DNA from: Bacteroidota bacterium
Lineage (GTDB): Bacteria; Bacteroidota; Bacteroidia; Bacteroidales; FEN-979
DNA: 59,064 nucleotides
Direction of reading: 5' to 3'
Assembly (NCBI GenBank): GCA_026391795.1
Contig: JAPLDI010000014.1
Coordinates: forward strand, 1-59,064
The notes under the pieces are model-generated. The model did no database searches. It was not told the origin of the DNA and worked only from the letters and a program-made list of their open reading frames with translations. Positions 34,101 to 42,235 of this stretch are shown in pieces (the stretch's first letter is position 1; each line of letters starts with the position of its first letter). Made by a program: the position numbers and the translations under genes.

Positions 34101-34204
34101 ATTTCAACAGCAACAAGCTTCCTGAGCTGAACCTTGCGCTGGCTAAAGCCAAAAAAGAAGGAATCCGGGTGATTTCAAAAGAGGAGTTCACAAAGGAACC
34201 GTAA
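31124..34204 (+). CDS. Exported BNR/sortilin-like repeat protein (glycosyl hydrolase-like)
   Basis: 1026 residues with a signal peptide (LNTIFVLICFSPFLMFS). The N-terminal 720 residues contain about ten Asp-box/BNR turns of the S-x-D-x-G-x-x-W type: TTNGGESW, TGDGGKSW, STDGGRNW, SVDNGQSW, SMDKGNTW, NNRGDSW, TADGGKSW, SSDLGKSW and others. They make ten-bladed VPS10/sortilin-like propellers. The C-terminal 300 residues hold a beta domain (GTRKGINVVYWNIRM) and a helical tail. This family is abundant in Bacteroidota and annotated as glycosyl hydrolase, but no catalytic activity has been settled. No T9SS tail is seen. Periplasmic or surface location. Confidence 0.88.
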   Translation: MDRKSLNTIFVLICFSPFLMFSQTSLKFDGSTFGDVTARQIGPAAMSGRISAIDAVDKNPATVYVGAASGGLWKSKNYGTTFKPVFDKYNPSIGAITIDQNHPDTIWVGTGEVWMRNSVSVGNGIYRTTNGGESWKKMGLENSERIAKIILHPKNPDVLFVAVPGNLWNPSPDRGLYKTGDGGKSWEKILYLDDNTGCSDVVIDPRNPDIILAGMWEFRRTGWSFSSGGQKDGLYRSTDGGRNWTRITKNLPEGTLGRISLAGSTIHPDVIYALIEAKNTGLYRSVDNGQSWKMMTESQAVNDRPFYFSMLYTDPCDSTVLYKPGFMLSKSTDGGMTFGSAAVEGGNYHSDCHVLYINRKDNNFLYMGTDGGVYCSMDKGNTWRFLPGLPVSQFYHVSADMADPFNVYGGLQDNGSWYAPSRSAGGISNADWKSVGFGDGFYVYCDKLDSNILYWQFQGGRIARYYKKTGEYKSLMPLKDDGTKDLRFNWNTPLIFSPAGNNFYTGAQYLYKTNNRGDSWRRISPDLTTDDQKKQKQENSGGLTADNSSAENHCTIYTINESPIDSLIIWAGTDDGNLQVTADGGKSWTNVVKNIAGLPPATWCSYAEPGRFDKNTVFVTFDGHRNGDKTPYVFTSSDLGKSWKSLSDTSLKTYCHIIKQDLLNPGLLFLGCENGLYISPSQGKNWAHFTGNMPEVPVMDLLIHPRDPSLVIATHGRGIMIIDDLTPVRQLSEKVMESGLSFLKTKDFIIRESIPGQGWNGDDQYSGQVPGEAAQIVYYQKSRHVFGEMYLEVYDKDSTMIQKLPAGTRKGINVVYWNIRMKPPKVPKSPQMEGSSMTGPNYPAGEYSVKLYKGNQVYTTKIRILLDPSSRHLVQDQEMRQEAVLKAYHTMEQLAYLDRVATDIRDAAKQRSGDLPKSLGKQLKNTELLMDSLHLKMVVVKEGKVVGEERLREKLGFLYGSMLSYKGKPTDTQLSGLADLSKEIDKISKEIADFNSNKLPELNLALAKAKKEGIRVISKEEFTKEP

Positions 34205-34282
34205 TTCAGTCACGAAGAAACCGGTCGTTCCAATAATACCATGATATATTTTAGCTTTTTCCTGAGCAAAAAGTTCTTTTGT

Positions 34283-34290
34283 TATCTTTG
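34283..34290 (+). promoter_or_regulatory. -7 box TATCTTTG for the T9SS cargo gene
   Basis: A perfect TAnnTTTG, 16 bp before the ATG at 34307. This implies a very short leader of about 12 nt. Confidence 0.55.
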
Positions 34291-34306
34291 CCCACTTTTG
34301 AGCTAT

Positions 34307-35194
34307 ATGAAAAAACGTTCCCTCTTTATCCTGATTTCTGCAACCTTTGCCGGTTCGCTGTTTTCGCAGATTCCCAACAACGGATTCGAAAACTGGACCG
34401 ATATGGGCAGTTACAGCACGCCTGATGAATGGGGAAATCTGAACGCAGTCACAAACCCTGCGGGTGTTTACACCTGCCTAAAAGGTACGCCCGGATACCC
34501 GGGAACAGCCTATATCAAGTTGACTTCAAGAACGGTATCAGGAATGGGAGTGCAACCCGGCATTGCCGTAAGCGGTGTGCTGAACACAACTACATTTCAG
34601 GAAATTTCGGGGTTTTCCTATGCCAGCCGTCCTGAATCGCTGGATGGTAACTGGCAATACATGGCCGGAGGAGCTGATCAGGGTTTCATTGCAGCATACC
34701 TCACAAAGTGGAATACCGTCTCAAATTCACGCGATACCATCGGACTGGTCAACTATCCACTGCCGGGAATGGTCATGAGCTGGAGAGGCTTTTCATTGCC
34801 GCTTACCTATTCTTCTTCTGAAATACCCGATACTGCCATGATCATCCTATCGGCCAGCGGGAAATCACCCGTCAGCGGAAGCTACCTATCTATCGACAAC
34901 CTTGCTTTTGCAGGAGGAACGGTCGGCCTGGAAGAGATGCCTGGCTCGTCAGGACTTTCCTTGTTTCCGAACCCGGTCACAAAAAACAGGCTTACGGTTC
35001 AATTGACAAAGAAGGACTTTACAGCGGAAACCATCGACATTCTTGATCTTCACGGCAACCTCCTGGTAAGTAAAAACATGACTGCGCTGTATTTCCCGGT
35101 TTCAGTGGATCTGTCCGGAATTCAGGCTGGAGAATATATTCTCAGGATATCGTCGGGAGGTAACCTGTATAGCCGGAAATTCATAAAACAATAA
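34307..35194 (+). CDS. Type IX secretion substrate, hypothetical
   Basis: 295 residues from ATG 34307 (signal peptide MKKRSLFILISATFAGSLFS). An ATG 22 codons earlier is less likely because it lies upstream of the -7 box. The mature N-terminus, IPNNGFENWTDMGSYSTPDEW, is the typical opening of a Bacteroidota beta-sandwich (PCMD-like) secreted protein. The C-terminal 75 residues form a type A T9SS sorting domain: SLFPNPVTKNRLTVQL, IDILDLHGNLL, GEYILRISSGGNLYSRKFIK. It should cross the outer membrane via the type IX system and be surface-attached or released. Ligand unknown. Confidence 0.85.
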   Translation: MKKRSLFILISATFAGSLFSQIPNNGFENWTDMGSYSTPDEWGNLNAVTNPAGVYTCLKGTPGYPGTAYIKLTSRTVSGMGVQPGIAVSGVLNTTTFQEISGFSYASRPESLDGNWQYMAGGADQGFIAAYLTKWNTVSNSRDTIGLVNYPLPGMVMSWRGFSLPLTYSSSEIPDTAMIILSASGKSPVSGSYLSIDNLAFAGGTVGLEEMPGSSGLSLFPNPVTKNRLTVQLTKKDFTAETIDILDLHGNLLVSKNMTALYFPVSVDLSGIQAGEYILRISSGGNLYSRKFIKQ

Positions 35195-35273
35195 GGTTGG
35201 ATTCCTGGTAATCCGGTCAGGATGGATGGCCTCTTTTTGAAGTGAACAAGATTTAGAATCCAAAAAAAATCTC

Positions 35274-35909
35274 ATGTGGCCCTTTGGAAAAGATGATGTT
35301 CCCAGCAAACTAGGCGACCGGGTCTGGATGACCAAACAAAAAAAATACGATTCCCTGGTAGAAGATGCCCTGAAGTTTCTGGAGGAAGGGAAGATCGTGC
35401 TGATCTCCTGGTATTTTACGGATACCGGCACGTATATCAATTCCTGTTTAAAGGAGAGGCATGTGGATTTCACAGCACTGGATGATGTTCGCCCCGAAAT
35501 TGAAAACAAGATAAACATTGTCCAGGCAGACTCTTTCCGCACACACTATTTCCGCGACAGGCTTTCACTTGGCACACACGAAGTCGTTATCCTGTTTGCC
35601 GAGCACTATCCCCTCTTCAAAACCGAGAACGACCTGCTGCAATCACTTGACTCACTGGGAAAACACGTCTCCTATTTCTTCTACATGTCGTTTGACGAAC
35701 CCATCCTTACCAGGTTCGGTGCTGCCAGGGTCGTGGAGTTGATGAAAAACCTGGGGGTAACGGAGGATGAAATGATTTCAAGCACCCTGATCACGAGTGC
35801 CATTGTGAATGTTCAGAAAAAAGTCGAATCAAAAGTGAAGTTCGAGATCAGCGGGTTTTCGCTGGAAGACTGGTTCGATAAAAACCTCCGGACAACCGAC
35901 CTGAGTTGA
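35274..35909 (+). CDS. Conserved hypothetical protein
   Basis: A 211-residue soluble protein without known motifs. It starts MWPFGKDDVPSKLGDRVWMT. The middle has alternating strands and helices (IVLISWYFTDTG, HEVVILFAEHYPL, HVSYFFYMSFDEPIL), suggesting a Rossmann-like or helicase-C-like alpha/beta fold. The last third is helical. Only the fold style is legible; I do not assign a function. It stands alone between the T9SS cargo gene and the convergent DUF302 gene. Confidence 0.7.
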   Translation: MWPFGKDDVPSKLGDRVWMTKQKKYDSLVEDALKFLEEGKIVLISWYFTDTGTYINSCLKERHVDFTALDDVRPEIENKINIVQADSFRTHYFRDRLSLGTHEVVILFAEHYPLFKTENDLLQSLDSLGKHVSYFFYMSFDEPILTRFGAARVVELMKNLGVTEDEMISSTLITSAIVNVQKKVESKVKFEISGFSLEDWFDKNLRTTDLS

Positions 35910-35936
35910 TATTATTTCAGCTTCACATCGCTCACC

Positions 35937-36326
35937 TCAATCTAAAGCGTTGATCATTCTTTGCAACTTTTCTGTTATTTCCGATGCAATAAGACCCAGA
36001 TCCTTATTCTGAACCGCCATCATCGAGGCAATCGGATTCACGGCTGTAATCTCGGTTGCTCCGTTTCCCTGGTCAATCACAACAACATTGCAGGGCAGCA
36101 TGGTTCCGATTTTATCTTCCAGCGTCAATGCTTTATATGCATAACCCGGATTACAGGCTCCAAGGATCCTGTATTTTTTAAAATCCACATCCAGTTTTTC
36201 CTTCAGCTTTTCATGAATGTTGATCTCTGAAATAATGCCAAAACCCTCTTCCTTAAGAGCGCTGGTGGCACGTTGAACAGCTTCCTCAAATGAAACATTC
36301 AGCGTTTTGGTGAAGTAGTATTCCAT
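35937..36326 (-). CDS. DUF302 family protein
   Basis: A 129-residue protein with the DUF302 pattern: SFEEAVQRATSALKEEGFGIISEINIHEKLKEKL, YRILGACNPGYAYKAL (conserved Cys-Asn-Pro), GTMLPCNVVVID and a closing helix. The fold is a small alpha/beta dimer reported for this family, with unknown function; many members accompany sulfur, metal or arsenic genes. An Acr3 arsenite transporter lies about 700 bp downstream on the same strand, but the two are separated by other genes. A -7 box (TATATTTG) is at 36368-36375. Confidence 0.88.
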   Translation of the reverse strand: MEYYFTKTLNVSFEEAVQRATSALKEEGFGIISEINIHEKLKEKLDVDFKKYRILGACNPGYAYKALTLEDKIGTMLPCNVVVIDQGNGATEITAVNPIASMMAVQNKDLGLIASEITEKLQRMINALD

Positions 36327-36367
36327 GGTATTTTCTTTTATTTTCGGGTATTAACCGAAATGGAATG

Positions 36368-36375
36368 CAAATATA
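36368..36375 (-). promoter_or_regulatory. -7 box TATATTTG for the DUF302 gene
   Basis: A perfect TAnnTTTG on the minus strand, 41 bp before the ATG. Confidence 0.5.
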
Positions 36376-36399
36376 AGAAGATAAGTGTTATTTATGCGC

Positions 36400-36426
36400 T
36401 TTGTTTGAAATTTTTTTTTATCTTTG
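36400..36426 (+). promoter_or_regulatory. Promoter: TTTG and TATCTTTG
   Basis: TTTG at 36400-36403 and a perfect -7 box TATCTTTG at 36419-36426, 15 bp apart (a little shorter than ideal). It points at the 36-aa membrane ORF and the DUF2892 gene. Confidence 0.55.
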
Positions 36427-36467
36427 CCGGATGAATCTCATCAAAGGTTCAATCACCTGAAGTAAGG

Positions 36468-36578
36468 ATGAAGCCAAAGATCTTCAACGAATACCGATTG
36501 TACCGGATAAAAAAAATTGCAGGGATGATTTTCTTTCTTGCACTGGCTGCATTGTGCCTTTATACATTAATTCTTTAA
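36468..36578 (+). CDS. 36-residue single-pass membrane peptide
   Basis: A short ORF that begins ATG at 36468 (preceded by GTAAGG) and reads MKPKIFNEYRLYRIKKIAG followed by one hydrophobic helix (MIFFLALAALCLYTLIL). It has a basic cytoplasmic N-terminus and a single membrane span. It is preceded by a good promoter and followed 16 bp later by the DUF2892 gene, so it is likely the first gene of a two-gene unit. Real expression is inferred from position and composition; no family is known to me. Confidence 0.5.
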   Translation: MKPKIFNEYRLYRIKKIAGMIFFLALAALCLYTLIL

Positions 36579-36594
36579 CCAAAAACGGAATAGT

Positions 36595-36807
36595 ATGAAA
36601 AAAAACATGGGTATTATTGACAGAGTGGCCAGGCTTGTGATTGCTGCGCTGGTTGTTATTTTGTATTTCACACACGTGCTTAACGGAACGATTGGAATTG
36701 TGCTTCTGACCCTGTCAGGCGTACTGACCCTGACAGCCATCATTGGTTCCTGCCCTTTGTACTTCCCGCTGAAGATCAGCACTGAAAGTAAAAAACAGGA
36801 AAAATAG
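36595..36807 (+). CDS. DUF2892 small membrane protein
   Basis: A 70-residue protein with two membrane helices and the DUF2892 pattern MGIIDRVARLVIAALVVIL ... GIVLLTLSGVLTLTAIIGSCPLYFPL, including the conserved Gly-Ser-Cys-Pro. This is the same domain as the membrane tail of YgaP rhodanese. Members are linked to sulfur metabolism, but the stand-alone form has no defined role. Confidence 0.88.
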   Translation: MKKNMGIIDRVARLVIAALVVILYFTHVLNGTIGIVLLTLSGVLTLTAIIGSCPLYFPLKISTESKKQEK

Positions 36808-36864
36808 GCTGAAAATCGTTTTCAGAAAAAGAACGAGGTTGTCTCAACAGTCTGAAAATTATTC

Positions 36865-36935
36865 TTTACCGCTAAGGCGCTAAGGATTTAAAATCAATAC
36901 TGTTATTTTTCGCGTCTTTGCGTCTTAGCGGTAAA
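36865..36935. repeat. Inverted REP-like repeat (ACCGCTAAG family)
   Basis: TTTACCGCTAAGGCGC (36865-36880) and GCGTCTTAGCGGTAAA (36920-36935) are inverted with one mismatch. It sits after DUF2892 and before the 3' end of the convergent Acr3 gene, where it could act as a transcript-end hairpin. A degenerate relative lies near 22966-23035. Confidence 0.65.
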
Positions 36936-37005
36936 AAGGCTTTTGAGACACCTTGGACTTTTATTTACTGATTATGAGCCCATGGAATTGATGTTTCCGG
37001 GTCAA

Positions 37006-38052
37006 TCACGCCGGTTTTGAAAAATATTTCACTTTGAACTTCAGTGCAACGTTAACCAGCGCAATCAGCACCGGAACTTCCACCAGCGGACCGATCACGG
37101 CTGCAAAGGCCTCACCCGAGTTGATACCGAACACCGCAATAGCTACTGCAATGGCCAGTTCGAAATTGTTACTTGCTGCTGTGAATGACAGCGTGGCTGC
37201 CTGTTCATAGGTTGCTCCTACCCTCTTACTCATCCAGAATGAAACAAGGAACATGATGACAAAATAAATACTCAGTGGAATCGCGATACGGATCACATCC
37301 AGCGGGATCCTGACAATATACTCGCCTTTCAGTGAAAACATCACCAGGATCGTAAAAAGCAGGGCGACCAGTGTGAGAGGGCTGATCCTGGGGATGAACT
37401 TCGTATGGTACCATTCTTTGCTTTTTACCCGGATCAGGATAAAGCGGGTAAAAAAGCCCGCGATGAAAGGGATTCCAAGGTAAATGAAGACACTCTCTGC
37501 AATCTGTCGGATGGTTATTGCTTCAACCGCGCTGTTTGTCGGCAGACCAAACCATGCGGGGAAGACTGCGATGAACAGGTATGCATATACGGAGAAGAGA
37601 AGGACCTGGAAGATCGAATTGAAGGCAACAAGTCCTGCACAATATTCAGCATCTCCTTTTGCCAGTTCATTCCATACGATCACCATGGCGATGCAGCGTG
37701 CGAGTCCGATCAAAATCAACCCGTACATGTAATCGATGTTGAACTGCAGAAAGATAATGGCCAGCAGGAACATCAGTACCGGGCCGATAATCCAGTTCTG
37801 TACAAGCGATAAGCCTAAAATCTTAGTGTTTTTAAAGACGTCGCCGAGCTCTTCGTATTTGACTTTGGCCAGCGGAGGATACATCATCACGATGAGACCG
37901 ATGGCAATGGGAATATTCGTCGTACCCGACGACAGTGTATTCCAGAAACCGGCGATCCCGGGGAAAAGCCATCCCCAGAAAACGCCAACGGCCATGGCAA
38001 GGAATATCCACAATGTCAGGTAGCGGTCTAAGAATTTCAATCGTGTCTTCAT
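37006..38052 (-). CDS. ACR3-family arsenite efflux transporter
   Basis: A 348-residue inner-membrane protein with ten hydrophobic helices. The Acr3 fingerprint includes [37 protein letters not shown] (the conserved Cys near residue 118 needed for arsenite transport) and [21 protein letters not shown]. It exports As(III), and perhaps Sb(III), driven by the proton gradient. Usual partners (ArsR, ArsC, ArsM) are absent here, so it appears alone. Confidence 0.92.
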   Translation of the reverse strand: MKTRLKFLDRYLTLWIFLAMAVGVFWGWLFPGIAGFWNTLSSGTTNIPIAIGLIVMMYPPLAKVKYEELGDVFKNTKILGLSLVQNWIIGPVLMFLLAIIFLQFNIDYMYGLILIGLARCIAMVIVWNELAKGDAEYCAGLVAFNSIFQVLLFSVYAYLFIAVFPAWFGLPTNSAVEAITIRQIAESVFIYLGIPFIAGFFTRFILIRVKSKEWYHTKFIPRISPLTLVALLFTILVMFSLKGEYIVRIPLDVIRIAIPLSIYFVIMFLVSFWMSKRVGATYEQAATLSFTAASNNFELAIAVAIAVFGINSGEAFAAVIGPLVEVPVLIALVNVALKFKVKYFSKPA

Positions 38053-38173
38053 ACCAGCAAATAAAAATTAATAGTTACACATCTGTTGATCCCAGACCAC
38101 CTTTCCGGAATATACGTGTTGGAAAACGATCTGGAATTAATAACAGGGTAATTGATCATGAGGGAAATGAATA

Positions 38174-38213
38174 ATGAGTAATTCCATAATTATTCAATCA
38201 CAGAATTACTCAT
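38174..38213. repeat. 11-bp inverted repeat
   Basis: ATGAGTAATTC (38174-38184) and GAATTACTCAT (38203-38213) are perfect inverted copies in the gap between the M3 peptidase 3' end and Acr3. The words ATTACTCAT and TCATTACCC continue to 38230. A related GAATTACTCATTC occurs near 5490. Confidence 0.55.
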
Positions 38214-38240
38214 CACTCATTACCCATTAACTCTTTTCCT

Positions 38241-40349
38241 TTACTTCAGTCCTCTCCTCTTCAGCAACGGATCGATCGATGGATCCTGTCCCCTGAACTT
38301 CCTGTACTGGACCATCCCTTCATCATCGCCGACTTCGGACAGGCAGTATTTTCTGAATTTAGCGGCAAGATCCTGATTATAAATGTTGCCCGATTCTTTG
38401 AATGCACTGAAGGCATCCGCATCCAGAACGGCTGCCCAGATGTATACATAATATCCGGCTGAATATTCCCCGCTGAAAATGTGTGAAAAATAGGTTGAGC
38501 GGTAGCGCGGGAGGATCTCTTCGATGAGGCCGATGCTGTCCATGGCTTTCTTTTCAAAGGCAAGCACATCAATGTCCCTGGGCGATGTGAGATTATGGTA
38601 ATCCATGTCGAGCAGGGAGGCGGCAAGGTATTCAACCGTAACGAAGCCCTGGTTAAACAGGCCGCTTTTTACAATTTTCTGGATCAGCTTGTCGGGTATT
38701 GGCTCTCCTGTTTTGTAATGCTTTGCATAAAATTTCAGAACTTCCGGTTCTCCGGCCCAGTTCTCCATGACCTGCGAGGGCAGTTCAACATAATCCATGG
38801 GTACATTTCCGGCAGTACGGTCATATTTTCCAACGGTGAACAATCCGTGCAGGCTGTGGCCAAACTCATGGAACATGGTTGTTACGTCGTCCCAGGTCAG
38901 CAATGCCGGTGCATCTGCTGTAGGACTCGAGAGGTTATAGGTAACCGATGCGATGGCATCCACTTTTTTCCCGTCCTCGTATCCCGATGAACGGAAGTCG
39001 GTGCACCATGCGCCATTGCGTTTTGATTCACGGGGATAGTAATCGAGGTAGATCACCCCCAGCGCTTTTCCATCGGCTTCCTTCACTTCAAAGGTTTCAA
39101 CATCTTTCTGGAAAACAGGCAGGTCGGTACGCTTCGTAAACGTGATGCCATAGAGTTTATTGGCAACATAGAACATTCCGTCCCTTACATTTGAGAGGCT
39201 GAAATAGGGTTTCAACTCATTTTCATCAAGGTCATATTTTTCTTTTCTCACTTTTTCTGAATAGTACCACCAATCCCAGGATTTAAGTTTGAATTTTCCT
39301 CCTTCACGATCGATGATCTTCTGCATCTCTTTCACCTCTTTTTTTGCTACCGGAAGGGATGCATTCCACAGTTTCATGAGAAATTCGTCAACGGCCTCGG
39401 GGGTCTTCGCCATGTTATCGTCGATCACATACGCAGCATAACTCTTATAGCCAAGCAATGCGGCCTGTTGTGCCCTCAGTTTCACAATCCGGGCAACGAT
39501 TGCTTTGTTGTCATTCCCGTTTCCGTTGTTTCCCCGCATAAAGTATCCGCGATAGATCTTTTCACGCAGTTCACGGTTTTTGGCATACTGAAGAAAGGGG
39601 ATCATGCTCGGTTTGGAAAGGGTAAAGATCCATTTCCCCTCCATCCCGGCTGCTTTTGCCTTTTCGGCAGCACCATCGATTACATTTTGCGGCAACCCTT
39701 CAAGGTCTTTCTTATCCGCGATCACGAGTTTAAAGTTCTTGTTGGTTTCGGCAAGGAGATTTTCACCGAATTTCAACGTCAGGAGTGATAGCTTCTCATT
39801 GAGCTTACGCAGGGTATCCTGCTTATCCTTTGGGAGGCCGGCACCCATACGAACAAAATCGCGGTAGTATTTTTCCACAACCCGATTCTGCTGCGGGTCA
39901 AGTTTCATCTGGCCGCGTTTCTCATAGACCACTTTGATCCTGTTGAATAATTTTTCGTTCAATGCAATGTCGTCCCTGTGTTTCGAGATCATCGGGCTCA
40001 GCTTTTGTGCAATTTCCTGCAGCTGAGGGGTTGTATTCGCTTCATTCATCTGGTTAAAAACCTTGCTGACTTTGGTGTAGAGTTTTCCTGATTTATCAAA
40101 TGCCAGGATGGTATTGTCAAAATCGGGTTCACTTGAATTGTTAACGATCTTGTCGATCTCATCCATCTGCTGTTTCATGCCCTCGGTATAGGCCGGCATG
40201 TAATCTGTTGAATCGATCTTATCGAACGGGGGAACCTGGAAAGGCGTCTGGTACTCTGTGAAAAACGGATTTTTCACCTCTTTGGGCTGCTTACAGCCTG
40301 AAAACGATACAATGCTCATGATCGCGAAGAGTAGAATGATTTTTTTCAT
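38241..40349 (-). CDS. M3 family zinc metallopeptidase, Dcp-like lipoprotein
   Basis: 702 residues. The N-terminus MKKIILLFAIMSIVSFSGCKQ is a lipoprotein signal with lipobox SFSGC, so the enzyme is anchored to the outer or inner membrane facing the periplasm. The thermolysin-type zinc motif HEFGH is at about residues 485-489 in TMFHEFGHSLHGLF, with the third ligand Glu in the following helix (VELPSQVMENWAGEP). Sequence style and length match dipeptidyl carboxypeptidase (Dcp)/oligopeptidase A. It should trim dipeptides from peptide C-termini. It is monocistronic. Confidence 0.92.
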   Translation of the reverse strand: MKKIILLFAIMSIVSFSGCKQPKEVKNPFFTEYQTPFQVPPFDKIDSTDYMPAYTEGMKQQMDEIDKIVNNSSEPDFDNTILAFDKSGKLYTKVSKVFNQMNEANTTPQLQEIAQKLSPMISKHRDDIALNEKLFNRIKVVYEKRGQMKLDPQQNRVVEKYYRDFVRMGAGLPKDKQDTLRKLNEKLSLLTLKFGENLLAETNKNFKLVIADKKDLEGLPQNVIDGAAEKAKAAGMEGKWIFTLSKPSMIPFLQYAKNRELREKIYRGYFMRGNNGNGNDNKAIVARIVKLRAQQAALLGYKSYAAYVIDDNMAKTPEAVDEFLMKLWNASLPVAKKEVKEMQKIIDREGGKFKLKSWDWWYYSEKVRKEKYDLDENELKPYFSLSNVRDGMFYVANKLYGITFTKRTDLPVFQKDVETFEVKEADGKALGVIYLDYYPRESKRNGAWCTDFRSSGYEDGKKVDAIASVTYNLSSPTADAPALLTWDDVTTMFHEFGHSLHGLFTVGKYDRTAGNVPMDYVELPSQVMENWAGEPEVLKFYAKHYKTGEPIPDKLIQKIVKSGLFNQGFVTVEYLAASLLDMDYHNLTSPRDIDVLAFEKKAMDSIGLIEEILPRYRSTYFSHIFSGEYSAGYYVYIWAAVLDADAFSAFKESGNIYNQDLAAKFRKYCLSEVGDDEGMVQYRKFRGQDPSIDPLLKRRGLK

Positions 40350-40603
40350 GGGGATTTTTTTTGAAGAGTTTGCGTTAATCTGATAAAGTGGTGTAAATGT
40401 AAAAAAATCAGTTGATTTCCTGAAGGATCGATCTTCTTTTTAGATGAAAGAGCGATTATCATCGATAAAACCGATCGACCGGCCGATGCCTCCTTTACCC
40501 GATAATTTGATTCCTTCACCTACTCATTCTGACAGATCGCAGATAATTGTTGAAAAAAACGGCATCCGTATACTACTTTTATCCAGTTCAAATAAATAGA
40601 GAG

Positions 40604-40957
40604 ATGAAAACAAAAGGCATTCTTCGGTTCTTTCTGGTTGTATCCGTTGCCGGGTTGTTTATGTTTCAGCCCGTTCTGGCAAGTACTCCTGCAAACGATT
40701 GTGCAACGGCGCTTTGGAAAAAGTTCCAGAGTACGATCAAATATCCTGAATTTGCGCATGAACATGCAATCCAGGGTGAGGTCACGGTCCTTTTCACCGT
40801 TTCAGAGGATGGGGAGATCGTGGTTAAGGATGTGCGCGCAAATGATGCCGACCTTGCCAAATACATCCGGGAAGTGATCACGACGGTCAAATGCCCGGAG
40901 CTGGACAATGCCGAAATTTATGACTTCAAGGTGCATTTCCATTTCAGGCTGATCTGA
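40604..40957 (+). CDS. Secreted small protein with TonB-C-like domain (first of a pair)
   Basis: 117 residues from ATG 40604, with signal peptide MKTKGILRFFLVVSVAGLFM. An upstream in-frame ATG at 40547 would mask it. The body KFQSTIKYPEFAHEHAIQGEVTVLFTVSEDGEIVVKDVRAN matches the TonB C-terminal beta-alpha-beta fold ('YP..A...I.G.V.V.F.V..DG.I'). It lacks the membrane-spanning proline-rich part of true TonB, so it is probably a free periplasmic relative. A paralogue follows 106 bp downstream. Confidence 0.8.
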   Translation: MKTKGILRFFLVVSVAGLFMFQPVLASTPANDCATALWKKFQSTIKYPEFAHEHAIQGEVTVLFTVSEDGEIVVKDVRANDADLAKYIREVITTVKCPELDNAEIYDFKVHFHFRLI

Positions 40958-41063
40958 GGGGGATTTTCAGGCTTTTGTTTCATTTTAAAACGAGGGCAAT
41001 CTTTTTCAGAATGCCCATGAGAATTATTCATCATTCACACCTAATTCCTTAAAAAAGAAAACC

Positions 41064-41417
41064 ATGAAAACGACAATTGTAACACGGACAATACTTATTG
41101 CTTTGCTTGTTGGATTTATTTCTGTTATCTCGGCATATGCTGCAAGTCCTGCAGCCATCAGTGCTAAGAACATCAGGCAAAAACTGGTTGAGGCCGTAAT
41201 GAATCCTGAGGATATGACAACTTTACCCTCAACCGGGGAAGCTGAAGTTCTTTTTAAACTGAATGACGAAGGAACGATTGATATCAGGAAGATCGATGCC
41301 ACAAATGAAGACATTGCCAGCTTTGTCAAGACGACGATGGCCAACGTTCCCTGCAAGGATTTTGTTCATCCTTATAACCAGTATTATAAGGTAAAATTCC
41401 GCTTCACGCAGAATTGA
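41064..41417 (+). CDS. Secreted small protein with TonB-C-like domain (second of a pair)
   Basis: 117 residues with signal peptide MKTTIVTRTILIALLVGFIS. The body (NIRQKLVEAVMNPEDMTTLPSTGEAEVLFKLNDEGTIDIRKIDAT ... YYKVKFRF) follows the same layout as the preceding gene and has the same length, so the two are diverged tandem duplicates. It ends just before a hairpin at 41468. Function unknown; periplasmic. Confidence 0.78.
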   Translation: MKTTIVTRTILIALLVGFISVISAYAASPAAISAKNIRQKLVEAVMNPEDMTTLPSTGEAEVLFKLNDEGTIDIRKIDATNEDIASFVKTTMANVPCKDFVHPYNQYYKVKFRFTQN

Positions 41418-41467
41418 TGCAGCAAAGCCGCAGTCTGGATATCATCCGGTAGGGGGGTAACCGGCAT

Positions 41468-41516
41468 AAAACCCTGTAGAATCAATCTTTGAAAGAATGT
41501 GTTTTACAGGGTTTTC
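41468..41516. terminator. Possible bidirectional terminator
   Basis: AAAACCCTGTA (41468-41478) and TACAGGGTTTTC (41505-41516) are inverted, with T-rich flanks on both sides and a 26-nt loop. It lies between convergent genes (TonB-C-like and PdxH). Confidence 0.55.
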
Positions 41517-42161
41517 TTATGGAGCGAGTCTTTCAATGATCCACTTTCCATTTTCCAGCCGATATTGAATCCGGTCATGAAGCCGGTGAGGCTGTGATTG
41601 CCAGAACTCAATTGAAACAGGAATGATTCTGAATCCGCCCCAGTGCGAAGGTCTTTCAGGTTCTTTTCCTTCCATCCTGAGTTTCATGGAAGTGAATTCT
41701 GCTTCAAGATGAATCCTGTTCGGGATTACGGAACTCTGCGGAGAGATCATAGCGCTTATCCGGCTATCGATGGGACGTGATGAGAAGTAGGTATCAGACT
41801 CGTGCCCGGGGATCCTTTCAGCCATCCCGGTGATCCTTACCTGGCGTTCTATTTCCTTCCAGTGAAAGACAACGGCAACAGATGGACTTCCTTTGATTTC
41901 CAGTCCCTTCCTGCTGTTGTAATTGGTGAAGAATACAAATCCTTTTGGGTCAAAACCTTTTAAAAGAACAATGCGCCCGGATGGAATCCCGTTTTTACCT
42001 GCCGTTGCCAGGAACATGGCCTCCGGCTCAGTGACTCCTGAATTTACGGCATCCGTGAACCAGGCAGAAAACTGCTGAACAGGATCCGCAGCTACTGAAT
42101 TCTCATCCAGGACGGCATTTCTGAAAGAAACGGGATCCGCTGAACTATTTTTTTTTGGCAT
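41517..42161 (-). CDS. pdxH: Pyridoxamine 5'-phosphate oxidase
   Basis: A 214-residue flavoprotein with the full PdxH pattern: EPEAMFLATAGKNGIPSGRIVLLKG, FTNYNSRKGLEI (FMN phosphate), RQVRITGMAERIP, SPQSSVI and the C-terminal FWQSQPHRLHDR. It converts pyridoxamine or pyridoxine 5'-phosphate to PLP, using FMN and O2. A -7 box (TAACTTTG) is 27 bp upstream. Oxygen dependence implies at least microaerobic growth. It stands alone. Confidence 0.95.
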   Translation of the reverse strand: MPKKNSSADPVSFRNAVLDENSVAADPVQQFSAWFTDAVNSGVTEPEAMFLATAGKNGIPSGRIVLLKGFDPKGFVFFTNYNSRKGLEIKGSPSVAVVFHWKEIERQVRITGMAERIPGHESDTYFSSRPIDSRISAMISPQSSVIPNRIHLEAEFTSMKLRMEGKEPERPSHWGGFRIIPVSIEFWQSQPHRLHDRIQYRLENGKWIIERLAP

Positions 42162-42187
42162 GATTAAAACCAGGTTGTTGCGTGACT

Positions 42188-42195
42188 CAAAGTTA
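42188..42195 (-). promoter_or_regulatory. -7 box TAACTTTG for pdxH
   Basis: A perfect TAnnTTTG on the minus strand, 26 bp before the pdxH ATG. Confidence 0.5.
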
Positions 42196-42235
42196 ATTTA
42201 ATTTTTAACTTTACTGAAATTTAAAGATTCGTTCA

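Noticed and set aside
41020-41050. A sixth copy of the 40-bp motif (CATCATTCACACCTAATT)
   Set aside because: Only about 12 bases match, the TTACA boxes are missing, and the orientation relative to the downstream gene is opposite to the other five.
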